A DNA stretch of 21,921 nt from an uncultured Collinsella sp. (GCA_958447445.1 CAUDAE010000017.1:1-21921); one strand, 5' to 3'. Counted from the stretch's first letter, positions 13,741-21,798 are shown. Program-made: numbers and translations. Notes: a model not told the origin generated them from the sequence alone.

Positions 13741-16212
13741 ATGCGACATGCGCATATCCATGTAACGGGCATTGTGCAGGGCGTTGGCATGCGACCGTTT
13801 GTGTATCGCGAGGCCATGGCGCACGGCATTTGCGGCTGGGTGCTCAACGCGGGCGACGGCGTGCATATCGAGGCGCACGCTCCGGCCGATGCGCTCGATG
13901 CTTTTGTTGCCGCGCTTTCTGAGCATGCGCCCGCGGCGGCCCGCGTTGAGCGAGTCGATATTGCGGATTTGGAGCCTGGCGGCTGGAGCACTGCCGATGA
14001 GCAGGGCTTTCACATTGTGGCGTCGCAGGACCAGACCGCGCACACGACGCTCGTCTCGCCCGATATCGCCACCTGCGACGATTGTCTGCGCGAGTTGTTC
14101 GATCCCGCCGACCGACGCTATCACTACCCCTTTATCAACTGCACCAACTGCGGCCCACGCTTTACCATCATCCGATCGCTGCCTTATGACCGAGCGGCCA
14201 CATCGATGGACCGTTTCCCCATGTGTCCCAAGTGTGCCGCGGAGTATGCCGACCCACTCGACCGGCGTTTTCACGCGCAACCCGATGCCTGCTTTGATTG
14301 CGGGCCGCATATTACGTGGCGCGAGGCTGTAAACAGCGATGCGTGCGGGAATTCGTCCGCGACACCGGCCGTCGGCACCACACGCGAGGCCAGCGACGCT
14401 ATCATCGAGCGCTGCGTTGAGCTGCTGGCCAGCGGTGGCATCGTCGCCATCAAGGGCCTGGGCGGATTCCATCTATCCTGTGACGCTGCCAACGAGCAGG
14501 CGGTGGCCGAGCTGCGCCGTCGCAAGCGTCGCAGCAATAAGCCGCTTGCCGTCATGGTGCGCAGTCTTGCCGATGCCGGGCGCCTGTGCCATATCGACGA
14601 TGCTGAACGCGATCTGCTCGCCGGCAGTATCCGCCCCATCGTGCTGCTGCGCCGGCGGGCTGTTTGCGGGAACGACGGCGATTCTTCCGACGCCCTCGTA
14701 CTCGCACCGTCCGTCGCGCGCGACCTGCCCGAGCTTGGCGTTATGCTCCCCTACACCCCGCTTCAGCATCTTCTGCTTGCAGCTGCCGCGTCACACGGTA
14801 TGCACGCGCTCGTCATGACCAGCGGAAACCTGAGCGAAGAACCCATCGAGACCGACGACGACCTTGCCTGGGAACACCTCGTTGCTGCCGGCATCGCCGA
14901 CGCGTTGCTCGGCAACGACCGCGCGATCCTCTCGCGCTATGACGATTCCGTGGTGCGCGTGGTTGACGGCGCCGTTATGCCCGTGCGCCGCGCTCGCGGA
15001 TATGCACCCCAGCCGCTGCCGTTGCCGGCGCTCGACCGCGCTCCGTCCTGCGTGCTCGCCTGCGGGCCACAACAAAAGGCCACGATTGCGCTCACGCGTG
15101 AAGGGACGAACGGCGAGGCAACCTGTTTTGTGTCGCAGCATATCGGCGATGTTGAAAACGGCGGGACCTTCGATGCCTGGAACGCTGCGCGCACGCGCTT
15201 GGAAGATCTCTTTGATTTGGCGCCCGCCGCCTTGGCCTGCGATTTACACCCCAGCTATCTATCGGGCCAGTGGGCGCGCGAGCAGGCGCGAAAATGCAAT
15301 CTGCCGCTCGTCGAGGTGCAGCACCATCATGCGCATATCGCGAGCGTAATGGCCGAAGCCATCGCCGCGGGCCGGCTTACAACCGACGCGCGTGTCCTTG
15401 GCATCGCCTTTGACGGCACCGGCGCCGGCACCGATGGGACCATTTGGGGCGGCGAGTTTCTTGTTACCAGCCTTGGCGGCTTTGAGCGCGCCGCGCATTT
15501 GCGCATCTGGGCGCTCCCCGGCGGGGCGGCCTCCGTGCGCGACGCCTGCCGCAACGCCTTTGCCCTGCTCAGTGAGCTCGGCCTGCTCGAGCACCCAGGT
15601 GCCGCTCGGCTTTTGGACAGCCTCGGCGAGCAAACGCGCAGCGTGACAGCCACCATGATCGAGCGCGGCATCAACAGCCCGCGTACCAGCAGCATGGGGC
15701 GTCTCTTTGATGCCGCGGCAGCAATTCTGGGCATCTGCGACAAGGCAACCTACGAGGGCGAACCCGCCATCGAGCTTGAGGCTGCCGCCTGGCGCGCGCT
15801 CGACAACGAAATCGCCCATTTTCCCGACGACAACGCCGGCCATTTCGCATCTGGCCCATCGTGGCTGAACGGCCCCCATGTTCTGGATCAGAAAGCACTC
15901 TTTGAGACACTTTTGGGAGGAACTGAAGCCGGAGCGCCCGCCGACAGGCTCGCACTCGACTTCCATGTCGCCGTCGCGCGCTCCTCGGCGCGCATCGCCA
16001 GCGATATCTGCGTGCACGAGGGCATCGACACCGTCGCGCTCTCGGGCGGCGTGTTCATGAACCGACTTCTGCTTCAACTCCTCACCCGCGAGCTCAAAAG
16101 CGCAGGCCTTACTGTCCTCGTCCCCCAAACCGTGCCCGTTAACGACGGCTGCATCGCCTACGGTCAGGCGGCAGTCGCACGCGCTCGCCTCGCGCAGATT
16201 GCATCACAGTAG
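13741..16212 (+). CDS. hypF: HypF carbamoyltransferase, hydrogenase maturation
   Basis: HypF uses carbamoyl phosphate and ATP to make carbamoyl-adenylate and transfers the carbamoyl group to the C-terminal Cys of HypE, the precursor of the CN ligands of [NiFe] hydrogenase. The product is 823 aa. Domains in order are acylphosphatase (1-90; HIHVTGIVQGVGMRPFVYR with Arg18, and Asn36); two zinc fingers (about 112-190; CDDC...CTNC and CPKC...CFDC); a YrdC-like domain (about 220-400; KGLGGFHLSCDA, KRRSNKPLAVMVR); and a Kae1-like domain (about 435-815; EVQHHHAHIASVMAE, GIAFDGTGAGTDGTIWGGEFL, VALSGGVFMNRLL). The ATG at 13741 follows AAGGAGGG. It is intact and complete. A 134-nt gap separates it from hypC. 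Confidence 0.97.
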   Translation: MRHAHIHVTGIVQGVGMRPFVYREAMAHGICGWVLNAGDGVHIEAHAPADALDAFVAALSEHAPAAARVERVDIADLEPGGWSTADEQGFHIVASQDQTAHTTLVSPDIATCDDCLRELFDPADRRYHYPFINCTNCGPRFTIIRSLPYDRAATSMDRFPMCPKCAAEYADPLDRRFHAQPDACFDCGPHITWREAVNSDACGNSSATPAVGTTREASDAIIERCVELLASGGIVAIKGLGGFHLSCDAANEQAVAELRRRKRRSNKPLAVMVRSLADAGRLCHIDDAERDLLAGSIRPIVLLRRRAVCGNDGDSSDALVLAPSVARDLPELGVMLPYTPLQHLLLAAAASHGMHALVMTSGNLSEEPIETDDDLAWEHLVAAGIADALLGNDRAILSRYDDSVVRVVDGAVMPVRRARGYAPQPLPLPALDRAPSCVLACGPQQKATIALTREGTNGEATCFVSQHIGDVENGGTFDAWNAARTRLEDLFDLAPAALACDLHPSYLSGQWAREQARKCNLPLVEVQHHHAHIASVMAEAIAAGRLTTDARVLGIAFDGTGAGTDGTIWGGEFLVTSLGGFERAAHLRIWALPGGAASVRDACRNAFALLSELGLLEHPGAARLLDSLGEQTRSVTATMIERGINSPRTSSMGRLFDAAAAILGICDKATYEGEPAIELEAAAWRALDNEIAHFPDDNAGHFASGPSWLNGPHVLDQKALFETLLGGTEAGAPADRLALDFHVAVARSSARIASDICVHEGIDTVALSGGVFMNRLLLQLLTRELKSAGLTVLVPQTVPVNDGCIAYGQAAVARARLAQIASQ

Positions 16213-16346
16213 CTCGCCCTCGCACGCCGCCGCGCCCAGCCGTCTCACAGGCGTAACGCGTTTGCCCGCGAACCCCGCGAGCGCTACCATCAACTGATGG
16301 ATTATTAAGCGCCCATCCAGCGCAAAGCGTATAAAAGGGGAACAAT

Positions 16347-16607
16347 ATGTGCCTTGCCGTTCCCGGCAAAGTAGTCAAACGCGACGACGACCTCAAGGCC
16401 ACCGTCGACATGATGGGCATCGAGCGCCCCGTGTCGCTGAGACTCGTGCCGACGGCGCAGGTAGGCGACTATATTCTCGTACACGCCGGCTTTGGCATCC
16501 AGATTGTCGACGAGCAGGAAGCGCAAGAAACGCTCGAGCTCGTTAATGCCATGACCGAACTGGCCGAAGAAGACCAACTGGCCAGCAACCCGGCCGAGGC
16601 ATACTAG
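16347..16607 (+). CDS. hypC: HypC hydrogenase assembly chaperone
   Basis: HypC (86 aa) is the small chaperone that works with HypD to build the Fe(CN)2CO group and carries it to the hydrogenase large-subunit precursor. The signature N-terminus MCLAVPGKV is present, with the essential Cys2, followed by the beta-barrel core (DMMGIERPVSLRLVPTAQVGDYILVHAGFGI) and an acidic C-terminal helix. The ribosome site is AGGGGAACA. The TAG stop overlaps the hypD GTG by one base, so HypC and HypD, which act as a complex, are translationally coupled. Confidence 0.96.
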   Translation: MCLAVPGKVVKRDDDLKATVDMMGIERPVSLRLVPTAQVGDYILVHAGFGIQIVDEQEAQETLELVNAMTELAEEDQLASNPAEAY

Positions 16608-17719
16608 TGGCGGCCGGACAGCCGGCGCGCTCCGGTATCGACTTTTCGGCATTTCGCGATTCCAGGCTGGCTCGCGAGCTCATCGAGCGCATTCATGAGC
16701 TTGCCGGCGACCGCGCCATCAACCTTATGGAAGTCTGCGGCACGCATACCGTGAGTATCGGGCGCTATGGCTTTCGCTCCATTATGCCGGCCGGGCTCAA
16801 GCTGCTGAGCGGCCCGGGCTGCCCCGTCTGCGTCACCGCCAACCGCGACATCGACCACGCAATCGCGCTCGCCAACATAGACGGCGCCATCATCACCACC
16901 TTTGGCGACATGATGCGCGTGCCCGGATCATCCACCTCGCTCGCTGCGCAAAAGGCGGCGGGGCGCGATATTCGCATCGTCTACTCCCCGCTCGATGCAC
17001 TCGATATCGCCGAGCAAAACCCTGATCGCCCGGTCATTTTTATGGGCGTGGGCTTTGAGACCACAACGCCCACCATCGCCGCCGCCATTTTGGAGGCCGA
17101 TGCACGCGGACTCCAAAACTTCTCGGTCTATTGCGCCCACAAGACCACGCCGCCGGCGTTGCGCGCCATCGCCAACGACCCCGAGACCGCCATCGACGGC
17201 TTTATCCTGCCGGGCCACGTCGCCACCATCACGGGCTTGGCGCCCTTTAGCTTTTTGGTCGACGAGTTTAAGACTCCAGGCGTGGTAACGGGATTTGAGC
17301 CGGTGGACATCTTGCAGGGTATCTGCATGCTGGTCCAGATGGTTGTTGAGGGGCAACCCGCGATCGACAACGCCTACCGTCGCGGCGTCAATGCCGACGG
17401 CAATCCCGTGGCGCGCCAGCTGGTCGAGCAGGTATTTGAGCCGTGCGATACCACATGGCGCGGGCTGGGATCGATTGCGGCTTCGGGACTCGCCATTCGT
17501 CCCGAGTTTTCGCACTTTGATGCCAGCATGCGCTTTGACGTGCCCATCGAGCCGACGGTCGAGCCACGCGGGTGCCGCTGCGGCGACGTGCTGCGCGGGG
17601 CCATTACGCCGAGCGACTGCTCCCTGTTCGGCCACGCTTGTACGCCCGAGCATCCCGTCGGCCCCTGCATGGTGAGCTCCGAGGGCAGCTGCGCAGCATA
17701 TTTCCGCTACCGAGGCTAA
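16607..17719 (+). CDS. hypD: HypD Fe-(CN)2CO assembly scaffold
   Basis: HypD (370 aa) is an iron-sulfur protein that with HypC assembles the Fe(CN)2CO unit of [NiFe] hydrogenase. Conserved motifs are MEVCGTHT (Cys44), SGPGCPVCVT (Cys72, Cys75), TTFGDMMRVPG, GVGFETTTP, the LPGHVATITG segment, and the C-terminal Cys-rich [4Fe-4S] region (CRCGDVLRG, FGHACTPEHPVGPCMVSSEGSCAAYF). The start is a GTG at 16607 sharing a base with the hypC stop. A hairpin and a promoter-like box follow before hypE. Confidence 0.97.
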   Translation: MAAGQPARSGIDFSAFRDSRLARELIERIHELAGDRAINLMEVCGTHTVSIGRYGFRSIMPAGLKLLSGPGCPVCVTANRDIDHAIALANIDGAIITTFGDMMRVPGSSTSLAAQKAAGRDIRIVYSPLDALDIAEQNPDRPVIFMGVGFETTTPTIAAAILEADARGLQNFSVYCAHKTTPPALRAIANDPETAIDGFILPGHVATITGLAPFSFLVDEFKTPGVVTGFEPVDILQGICMLVQMVVEGQPAIDNAYRRGVNADGNPVARQLVEQVFEPCDTTWRGLGSIAASGLAIRPEFSHFDASMRFDVPIEPTVEPRGCRCGDVLRGAITPSDCSLFGHACTPEHPVGPCMVSSEGSCAAYFRYRG

Positions 17720-17721
17720 TA

Positions 17722-17750
17722 GGTTCCGCCGTTCTAACGAACGGCGGACC
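17722..17750 (+). other. Hairpin between hypD and hypE
   Basis: TCCGCCGTT (17725-17733) pairs with AACGGCGGA (17740-17748) around a 6-nt loop, extended by GG/CC after a T bulge. It starts 2 nt after the hypD stop. No T tract follows, so it more likely protects the hypC-hypD 3' end or causes weak attenuation. Confidence 0.45.
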
Positions 17751-17772
17751 AGTCGACGGTGCGCCTCACCCA

Positions 17773-17778
17773 TATAAT
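17773..17778 (+). promoter_or_regulatory. -10-like box upstream of hypE
   Basis: A consensus TATAAT lies 26 nt before the hypE ATG. The -35 region is poor. It could give hypE its own weak promoter. Confidence 0.35.
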
Positions 17779-17803
17779 TCCATCCACGATTGGAGTTTTC
17801 GAT

Positions 17804-18838
17804 ATGTCCCATAGCGTTACCGATAGCACCGTCCTGCTGGGCCACGGCTCCGGCGGCCAGATGATGAAACGCATCATCGATGAGGTCTTTTTGGATGCCT
17901 TTGGGTCGCCCGAGCTGCTCGAAGGCAACGATGCCGGCGTCGCCGCGCTGCCCGCGAGCGGGCGCATCGCCATGTCGACCGACAGCTTTGTAGTCTCGCC
18001 GCAGTTCTTCCCCGGTGGCAACATCGGCCGCCTCGCCGTGTGCGGAACCGTCAACGACGTCGCGACCTCGGGCGCCAACGTGCGCTACCTGTCGTGCGGC
18101 TTTATCCTCGAAGAGGGCTATCCCATGGATAAGCTCCGCCAGATTGTGCAGACGATGGCCGAGACGGCGCGCGAGGCGGGCGTGTCCATAATCACGGGCG
18201 ACACTAAGGTGGTCGAGCGCGGCGGGGCCGACGGCGTCTATATCAATACCGCCGGCGTGGGCGAGGTGCCTGCGGGCGTGGCGCTCAGCGGCGCAAACTG
18301 CCAGCCCGGCGATGTCATCCTGGTCTCAGGTACACTGGGCGACCACGGCATCGCTATCATGAGCCAACGCGAGGGTCTGGCGTTTTCGAGCACCATCGAA
18401 AGCGACGCCGCGCCGCTCAACCACCTGATTGCCGATGTGCTTGCTGCAGCACCCGACACACGCTGCTTTCGCGACCCCACGCGCGGTGGCTTGGCCTCGA
18501 CGCTCAACGAGTTTGCGCAGGCCAGCGGCGTTACCATGGAGATCGACGAGGACGATGTGCCCGTGCGCCCAGACGTGCAGGCAGCCTGCGAGATGCTCGG
18601 CTACGATGTGCTGCAGGTGGCAAACGAGGGCAAGATGGTTGCCGTCGTGCCGGCCGAGCAAGCCGATGCCGCGCTGAGCGCCATGCGCGCCGCCCGCTAC
18701 GGCGAGAATGCCGCCATCATCGGTCGCGTGCTGCCACTTGCCGAGGGCGCCCATCCCGCCGTGCGCGTGCGCACCGGCTGGGGCTCGACCCGCATCCTCG
18801 ACATGCTCGTGGGAGAACAGCTGCCGAGGATTTGCTAG
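17804..18838 (+). CDS. hypE: HypE, thiocarboxamide dehydratase for hydrogenase CN ligands
   Basis: HypE (344 aa) accepts a carbamoyl group from HypF on its C-terminal Cys and dehydrates it with ATP to a thiocyanate, which donates CN to iron on HypC-HypD. It belongs to the PurM/SelD ATP-binding family. It shows GHGSGGQMMKRIIDEVF at the N-terminus, the ATP-binding stretches EGNDAGV, STDSFVVSP and CGTVNDVATSGA, the STIITGDTK-like segment SIITGDTKVVERG, and DPTRGGLA. It ends in the required PRIC, whose terminal Cys is the carbamoyl acceptor. The chosen ATG at 17804 has GGAG upstream; the earlier in-frame GTG at 17759 would lie before the TATAAT box. Confidence 0.97.
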   Translation: MSHSVTDSTVLLGHGSGGQMMKRIIDEVFLDAFGSPELLEGNDAGVAALPASGRIAMSTDSFVVSPQFFPGGNIGRLAVCGTVNDVATSGANVRYLSCGFILEEGYPMDKLRQIVQTMAETAREAGVSIITGDTKVVERGGADGVYINTAGVGEVPAGVALSGANCQPGDVILVSGTLGDHGIAIMSQREGLAFSSTIESDAAPLNHLIADVLAAAPDTRCFRDPTRGGLASTLNEFAQASGVTMEIDEDDVPVRPDVQAACEMLGYDVLQVANEGKMVAVVPAEQADAALSAMRAARYGENAAIIGRVLPLAEGAHPAVRVRTGWGSTRILDMLVGEQLPRIC

Positions 18839-18963
18839 GGCGAAACCACACGGTCGGCGCGATGCGGCCTGATACCCCTGGAGATGTTCAGATTCCAAGC
18901 ACGCCCAACGCGGAAGCCCAGTATTATGGGGTGCGTTTTACAACTCAAGCGGCAGGAGCACCC

Positions 18964-19632
18964 ATGGCAGCGGATTATTCCCATGTGATTTTTGATCTGG
19001 ACGGCACCATCCTCAACACGCTCGAGGACCTGGCAGCCGCCGGCAACCATACCTGCGAGATGCACGGCTGGCCCACGTTTGCCGTTGACGAGTACCGCTA
19101 CAAGGTGGGAAACGGCATGCTCAAGCTGGTCGAACGCTTTATGCCTGCCGAGTATGCGGGCGACGGTCGCATGTTTGAGCAGACGCTTGCCGAGTTTAGG
19201 GCTTATTACGGCGAGCACAAGGAGGACCACACCGCCCCCTATGCCGGTACGATCGAGATGCTTGACCGCTTGCGCGCCGCGGGTGTGCAGCTTGCCGCGC
19301 TCACCAACAAGGACCACGTCTCGGCGGCTCCGCTTATTGAGAAGTATTTTGGTTCCGAGCGCTTTACGCTGGTGCAGGGCCGCGTCGATGCGTTTCCGCC
19401 CAAGCCCGAGGCGCCTGTTACGCTGCATGTGATGAAAGAGCTAGGCGCCGATCCGGCGACCACGCTCTACGTAGGCGATTCCAATGTCGATATCCTGACC
19501 GGTCACAACGCCGGCCTTAAGAGCGCGGGCGTCAGCTGGGGCTTCCGCGGCCGTGCAGAGCTGGAGGCCGCCGGCGCCGACTACGTGGTGGACACCCAGG
19601 CAGAGCTCACGGCGCTGATCCTGGGCGAGTAA
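18964..19632 (+). CDS. HAD-family phosphatase, Gph-like
   Basis: This 222-aa HAD hydrolase resembles phosphoglycolate phosphatase. Motif I is FDLDGTILNT (nucleophile Asp11, acid/base Asp13), motif II TNKD (about residue 120), and motif III/IV the Lys in FPPKPEAP with GDSNVDI. A helical cap (about 20-90) sits between motifs I and II, as in subclass I. The substrate cannot be read from sequence; 2-phosphoglycolate is one possibility. The ATG at 18964 has AGGAG upstream. The in-frame extension back into hypE is not HAD-like and has no ribosome site. It lies 125 nt after hypE with no terminator between, so it may be co-transcribed or have its own promoter. Confidence 0.92.
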   Translation: MAADYSHVIFDLDGTILNTLEDLAAAGNHTCEMHGWPTFAVDEYRYKVGNGMLKLVERFMPAEYAGDGRMFEQTLAEFRAYYGEHKEDHTAPYAGTIEMLDRLRAAGVQLAALTNKDHVSAAPLIEKYFGSERFTLVQGRVDAFPPKPEAPVTLHVMKELGADPATTLYVGDSNVDILTGHNAGLKSAGVSWGFRGRAELEAAGADYVVDTQAELTALILGE

Positions 19633-19672
19633 CGAGCGACACTGCTTAACGCAGCTGCGACAATTCTTCCGC

Positions 19673-19845
19673 GCAGAAAGCGCATCCCGTTTTGGAGCTC
19701 CGGAATGGGATGCGCTTTCCGTTTGAGGCACATCAGGGAAACCGCATCCCGTTTCAGAGCAATATTCCGGGTCGCACTTTCCGCAACCCACCCCATCCGG
19801 AAAATGCGACCCACTATTCGGCCGAAAACCGGGTCGCGGTTTCCC
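19673..19845. repeat. Array B: three tandem palindromic units with 62-nt period
   Basis: Three palindromic units occupy 19673-19721, 19735-19784 and 19797-19845. Their (G/A)GAAA boxes start at 19675, 19737 and 19799, exactly 62 nt apart, and each ends in TTTCC. The inner boxes CATCCC or GACCC pair with GGG(A/T)(T/C)GC. Unit length, unit number and spacing equal those of the array at 4689-4862, while loops and linkers differ. It follows the HAD phosphatase gene by 40 nt. Confidence 0.8.
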
Positions 19846-19869
19846 AAGCACTCGATGCAACGCTGGCAC

Positions 19870-19917
19870 AAGGAGCGTCCCCAACTGCCGGCAGAAAAGG
19901 AACGTCCCCAAGTGCCG
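19870..19917. repeat. Two direct repeats of 21 nt
   Basis: Copies at 19870-19890 and 19897-19917 (AAGGA(G/A)CGTCCCCAA, then (C/G)TGCCG) differ at two positions and are 27 nt apart. They lie between array B and the structured element. Function is unknown. Confidence 0.6.
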
Positions 19918-19956
19918 CCCCAATGACCACCATGGCAACGCCGCAGGTAGAGAACG

Positions 19957-20104
19957 GACAGCGAAAACGCCCCTAAGCGAGCAAGGTGACGTGAAATGAA
20001 AGGGCGCTGACCTTCTGGTCGCGCCCTTGAAATTGAACGTCAGATTGCCGCTTAGGGGCGTTTGCAGCGTCGAGCAGTTACGGCGTTTGGTAAAACGCCG
20101 TAAC
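19957..20104. ncRNA. Structured repeat element, copy 2 (complete)
   Basis: This is the complete copy of the element also found at the window start. The outer helix is a perfect 15 bp (19965-19979 with 20049-20063), extendable by GAC/GTC. An unpaired A (19980) is followed by GCAA/TTGC (19981-19984, 20045-20048), a GGTG/CAGA loop, ACGT/ACGT (19989-19992, 20037-20040), a GAAATGA/GAAATTGA internal loop, and a hairpin (20000-20007 with 20021-20028, T bulge at 20008, GACC/GGTC, TTCT loop). After a 13-nt linker comes a perfect 12-bp hairpin (20077-20088 with 20093-20104) with a GGTA loop. Compared with copy 1, helices differ by paired substitutions while loops are conserved. It ends 18 nt from the stop of the minus-strand lipoprotein gene. 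Transcribed strand and function are unknown. Confidence 0.7.
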
Positions 20105-20122
20105 GAACTACCGCGTAACCCC

Positions 20123-20680
20123 CTAGCTCAGCATTGCATCCATCATCTCGGAGTTGACGGAGTCGTCGGCAGACCACTCACCGTCGTCGTTGCAGGTGTA
20201 CTTGAAGATAACCGTGGTCTTCCTGGGCTCGGTGGCCTTGGTCACATCGACCATAACCTGACCGGCCATCTTGTACAGCTCGTCATCGGAAGGAACCGTG
20301 TCAAGCGCAGCGACCTTCTCCTGATACTGGGTGGAGAAGTCCTCGACGATCTTGTTCATGGACTTGCAGGTGATAGAGACCTCGGCGGTCGCGACGCCCT
20401 TGTCCTCGTCGACCGTCACGTCGCCGATCTTGTAGTCAAAGCCCTTGAGATAGGTCTTGGCATACTCCTTGGGATCGATACCCAGCTGCTCGAACTCGTC
20501 GCCCGAAGCCTCCTCTAGGCCAGAGAGGAAGTCCTCGCCACCGTTCTTGACCTCGTCAAACTGCGTCGTAAGATCCTCGGTAATGAGTTCCTCGATCGAA
20601 GGGCCTCCGCAACCGGAAAGCAAGACCACGCATGCAACCAAGACGGCCATGAGGGGCGCAAGCAGCAGCTTCTTTTTCAT
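20123..20680 (-). CDS. Secreted lipoprotein of unknown function
   Basis: This 185-aa protein has a classical lipoprotein signal: KKK at 2-4, a hydrophobic core, and the lipobox LSGC with Cys24 as the lipid-modified residue. It should be anchored to the outer face of the membrane. The mature part is acidic (pI clearly low by eye), mixed alpha/beta, with KGFDYKIGDVTVDEDKGVATAEVSITCKSMNKIVEDF and a KTTVIFKYTCNDDGEWSADDS segment. The latter resembles the small lipoprotein domains often called DUF5105-like, but that is a weak resemblance. The ATG at 20680 follows GGGAGGAACAAC. The upstream in-frame extension is not used. It is a single gene; its stop lies next to the structured element at 19957-20104. 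Confidence 0.88.
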   Translation of the reverse strand: MKKKLLLAPLMAVLVACVVLLSGCGGPSIEELITEDLTTQFDEVKNGGEDFLSGLEEASGDEFEQLGIDPKEYAKTYLKGFDYKIGDVTVDEDKGVATAEVSITCKSMNKIVEDFSTQYQEKVAALDTVPSDDELYKMAGQVMVDVTKATEPRKTTVIFKYTCNDDGEWSADDSVNSEMMDAMLS

Positions 20681-20861
20681 GTTGTTCCTCCCAATAAGCG
20701 GCACCGTGCTTCCCAGACACGGCGCACGTTGTAATAAGTAAGCCCATACTATCCACTTATGAACACTCTCGGCAGCGCGAAGGCGCGGTCGGTTCGTTTT
20801 AGCATCCGAACGGTTTGCAAGCCCGCCCAACGTGCAATATAACGCTTCCCCGCGGTGCAAT

Positions 20862-20890
20862 AAAAAAGGTGGCCGGAAAACCCGACCACC
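20862..20890 (-). terminator. Terminator of the PTS IIA gene
   Basis: On the minus strand a 9-bp stem (20890-20882 with 20876-20868, one G-U pair) around a 5-nt loop is followed by six T residues (20867-20862). It begins 26 nt after the IIA stop. Confidence 0.85.
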
Positions 20891-20916
20891 CTTGCACATC
20901 CTTTGGATGCCGCAAT

Positions 20917-21453
20917 TTACTTGCGGACGACCTTAACGATGGCGTCACCGGCGGCGACAGCGGAGTCGGCCTCGACGGCGAGTTCGACATCGGCAAACTC
21001 GGCGGTGTTGGACACGGCCACGACGACGCAGTCCTTGTAACCGGCGGCGGCAATCTTGGCGCGGTCGATCTTGAGGATGGGCTGACCGGCCTTCACAACG
21101 TCGTCGGCCTTGACGAAGCCCTCGAAGCCGTCACCGTTCATGTTGACGGTATCGACGCCAACGTGCACCAGAACCTCGATGCCGCTATCGGACTGCAGAC
21201 CCACGGCGTGACCCATGGTGACGGTCACCTTACCGTCGCAGGGGGCGTAGACCAGATCGTCCTCGGGCCACACGGCACAGCCCTTGCCCAGAACCTCGCC
21301 ACCAAAGACGGGATCGGGCACGTCGGCCATCTTGATGACCTTGCCCTTGACGGGCGAGCACAGCACGTCGGCGCCGGCAGAAGCAGAGATGGAGGCCGGA
21401 GCAGCGGCAGCCGCGGGCTCAGCCTTCTTCTTGAACATGTCAAACAGACCCAT
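20917..21453 (-). CDS. crr: PTS glucose-type IIA protein (Crr-like)
   Basis: This 178-aa stand-alone EIIA of the glucose family receives phosphate from HPr and passes it to an EIIB domain of a sugar transporter. The chosen ATG at 21453 has GAGGAG upstream. Residues 1-28 form an Ala-rich leader with an amphipathic start (MGLFDMFKKK), as in E. coli EIIA-Glc, where the N-terminus touches the membrane. The active site is intact: His97 in VHVGVDTVNMNGDGF is the phosphorylated His, and His82 in MGHAVGLQS is its partner. No EIIB or EIIC gene is in the window, so its sugar is unknown. It is transcribed alone from a good promoter and ends at a strong terminator. Confidence 0.94.
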   Translation of the reverse strand: MGLFDMFKKKAEPAAAAAPASISASAGADVLCSPVKGKVIKMADVPDPVFGGEVLGKGCAVWPEDDLVYAPCDGKVTVTMGHAVGLQSDSGIEVLVHVGVDTVNMNGDGFEGFVKADDVVKAGQPILKIDRAKIAAAGYKDCVVVAVSNTAEFADVELAVEADSAVAAGDAIVKVVRK

Positions 21454-21502
21454 ACGTTTTCTCCTCTTGATTAAGCGCAACGTTGTGCGCATGCCTACGG
21501 TA

Positions 21503-21531
21503 ATTATAGTGCCAAATGGTTCAAATGCTAA
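21503..21531 (-). promoter_or_regulatory. Promoter of the PTS IIA gene
   Basis: On the minus strand TTAGCA (21531-21526) and a consensus TATAAT (21508-21503) are separated by exactly 17 nt, about 50 nt before the start codon. Confidence 0.75.
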
Positions 21532-21536
21532 GGTGG

Positions 21537-21682
21537 GGACTCGAATCGCGAGCCCTTCCCGGTAGTGCTCGTGGGACGAGCATCTCCTTTGCATCGCAGG
21601 TCGATAAGCCGAGTATCGCCTGCGCACGGGACGGGCAGAAGCGGGCGCACCAAACCCGATACTTCTTTTCGCTCTCGAGTCC
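21537..21682. other. Possible folded region of unknown function
   Basis: GGACTCGA (21537-21544) is complementary to TCGAGTCC (21675-21682). Inside lie a hairpin (21565-21572 with 21576-21583, one G-U pair on the plus strand) and an 11-bp hairpin with a one-base bulge (21595-21606 with 21614-21624). There is no convincing ORF, tRNA or known riboswitch signature. This could be an RNA leader for a gene beyond the window, or chance pairing in GC-rich DNA. Confidence 0.3.
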
Positions 21683-21726
21683 TGCCGCCGCCTTGTCCCT
21701 AACACTTCCTGACACCGACCGAAACG

Positions 21727-21755
21727 TGCCAAAATAAACCCGTCCCTTTTTGGCA
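21727..21755. repeat. Small inverted repeat
   Basis: TGCCAAAA (21727-21734) and TTTTGGCA (21748-21755) flank a 13-nt loop containing CCCGTCCC. Confidence 0.45.
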
Positions 21756-21798
21756 GGTTTGGCGAGTGTGGATTTTTAGACGCTTAACTAGCGAACGT

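Noticed and set aside
19692..19976. 94-codon open frame across array B
   Set aside because: It is repeat-derived, with no ribosome site; the frame is a by-product of the tandem units.
21531..21640. tRNA gene on the minus strand (TTCGAGTCCCC-like segment)
   Set aside because: The bases flanking TTCGAGT do not pair to form a T arm, and no D arm or anticodon arm fits.
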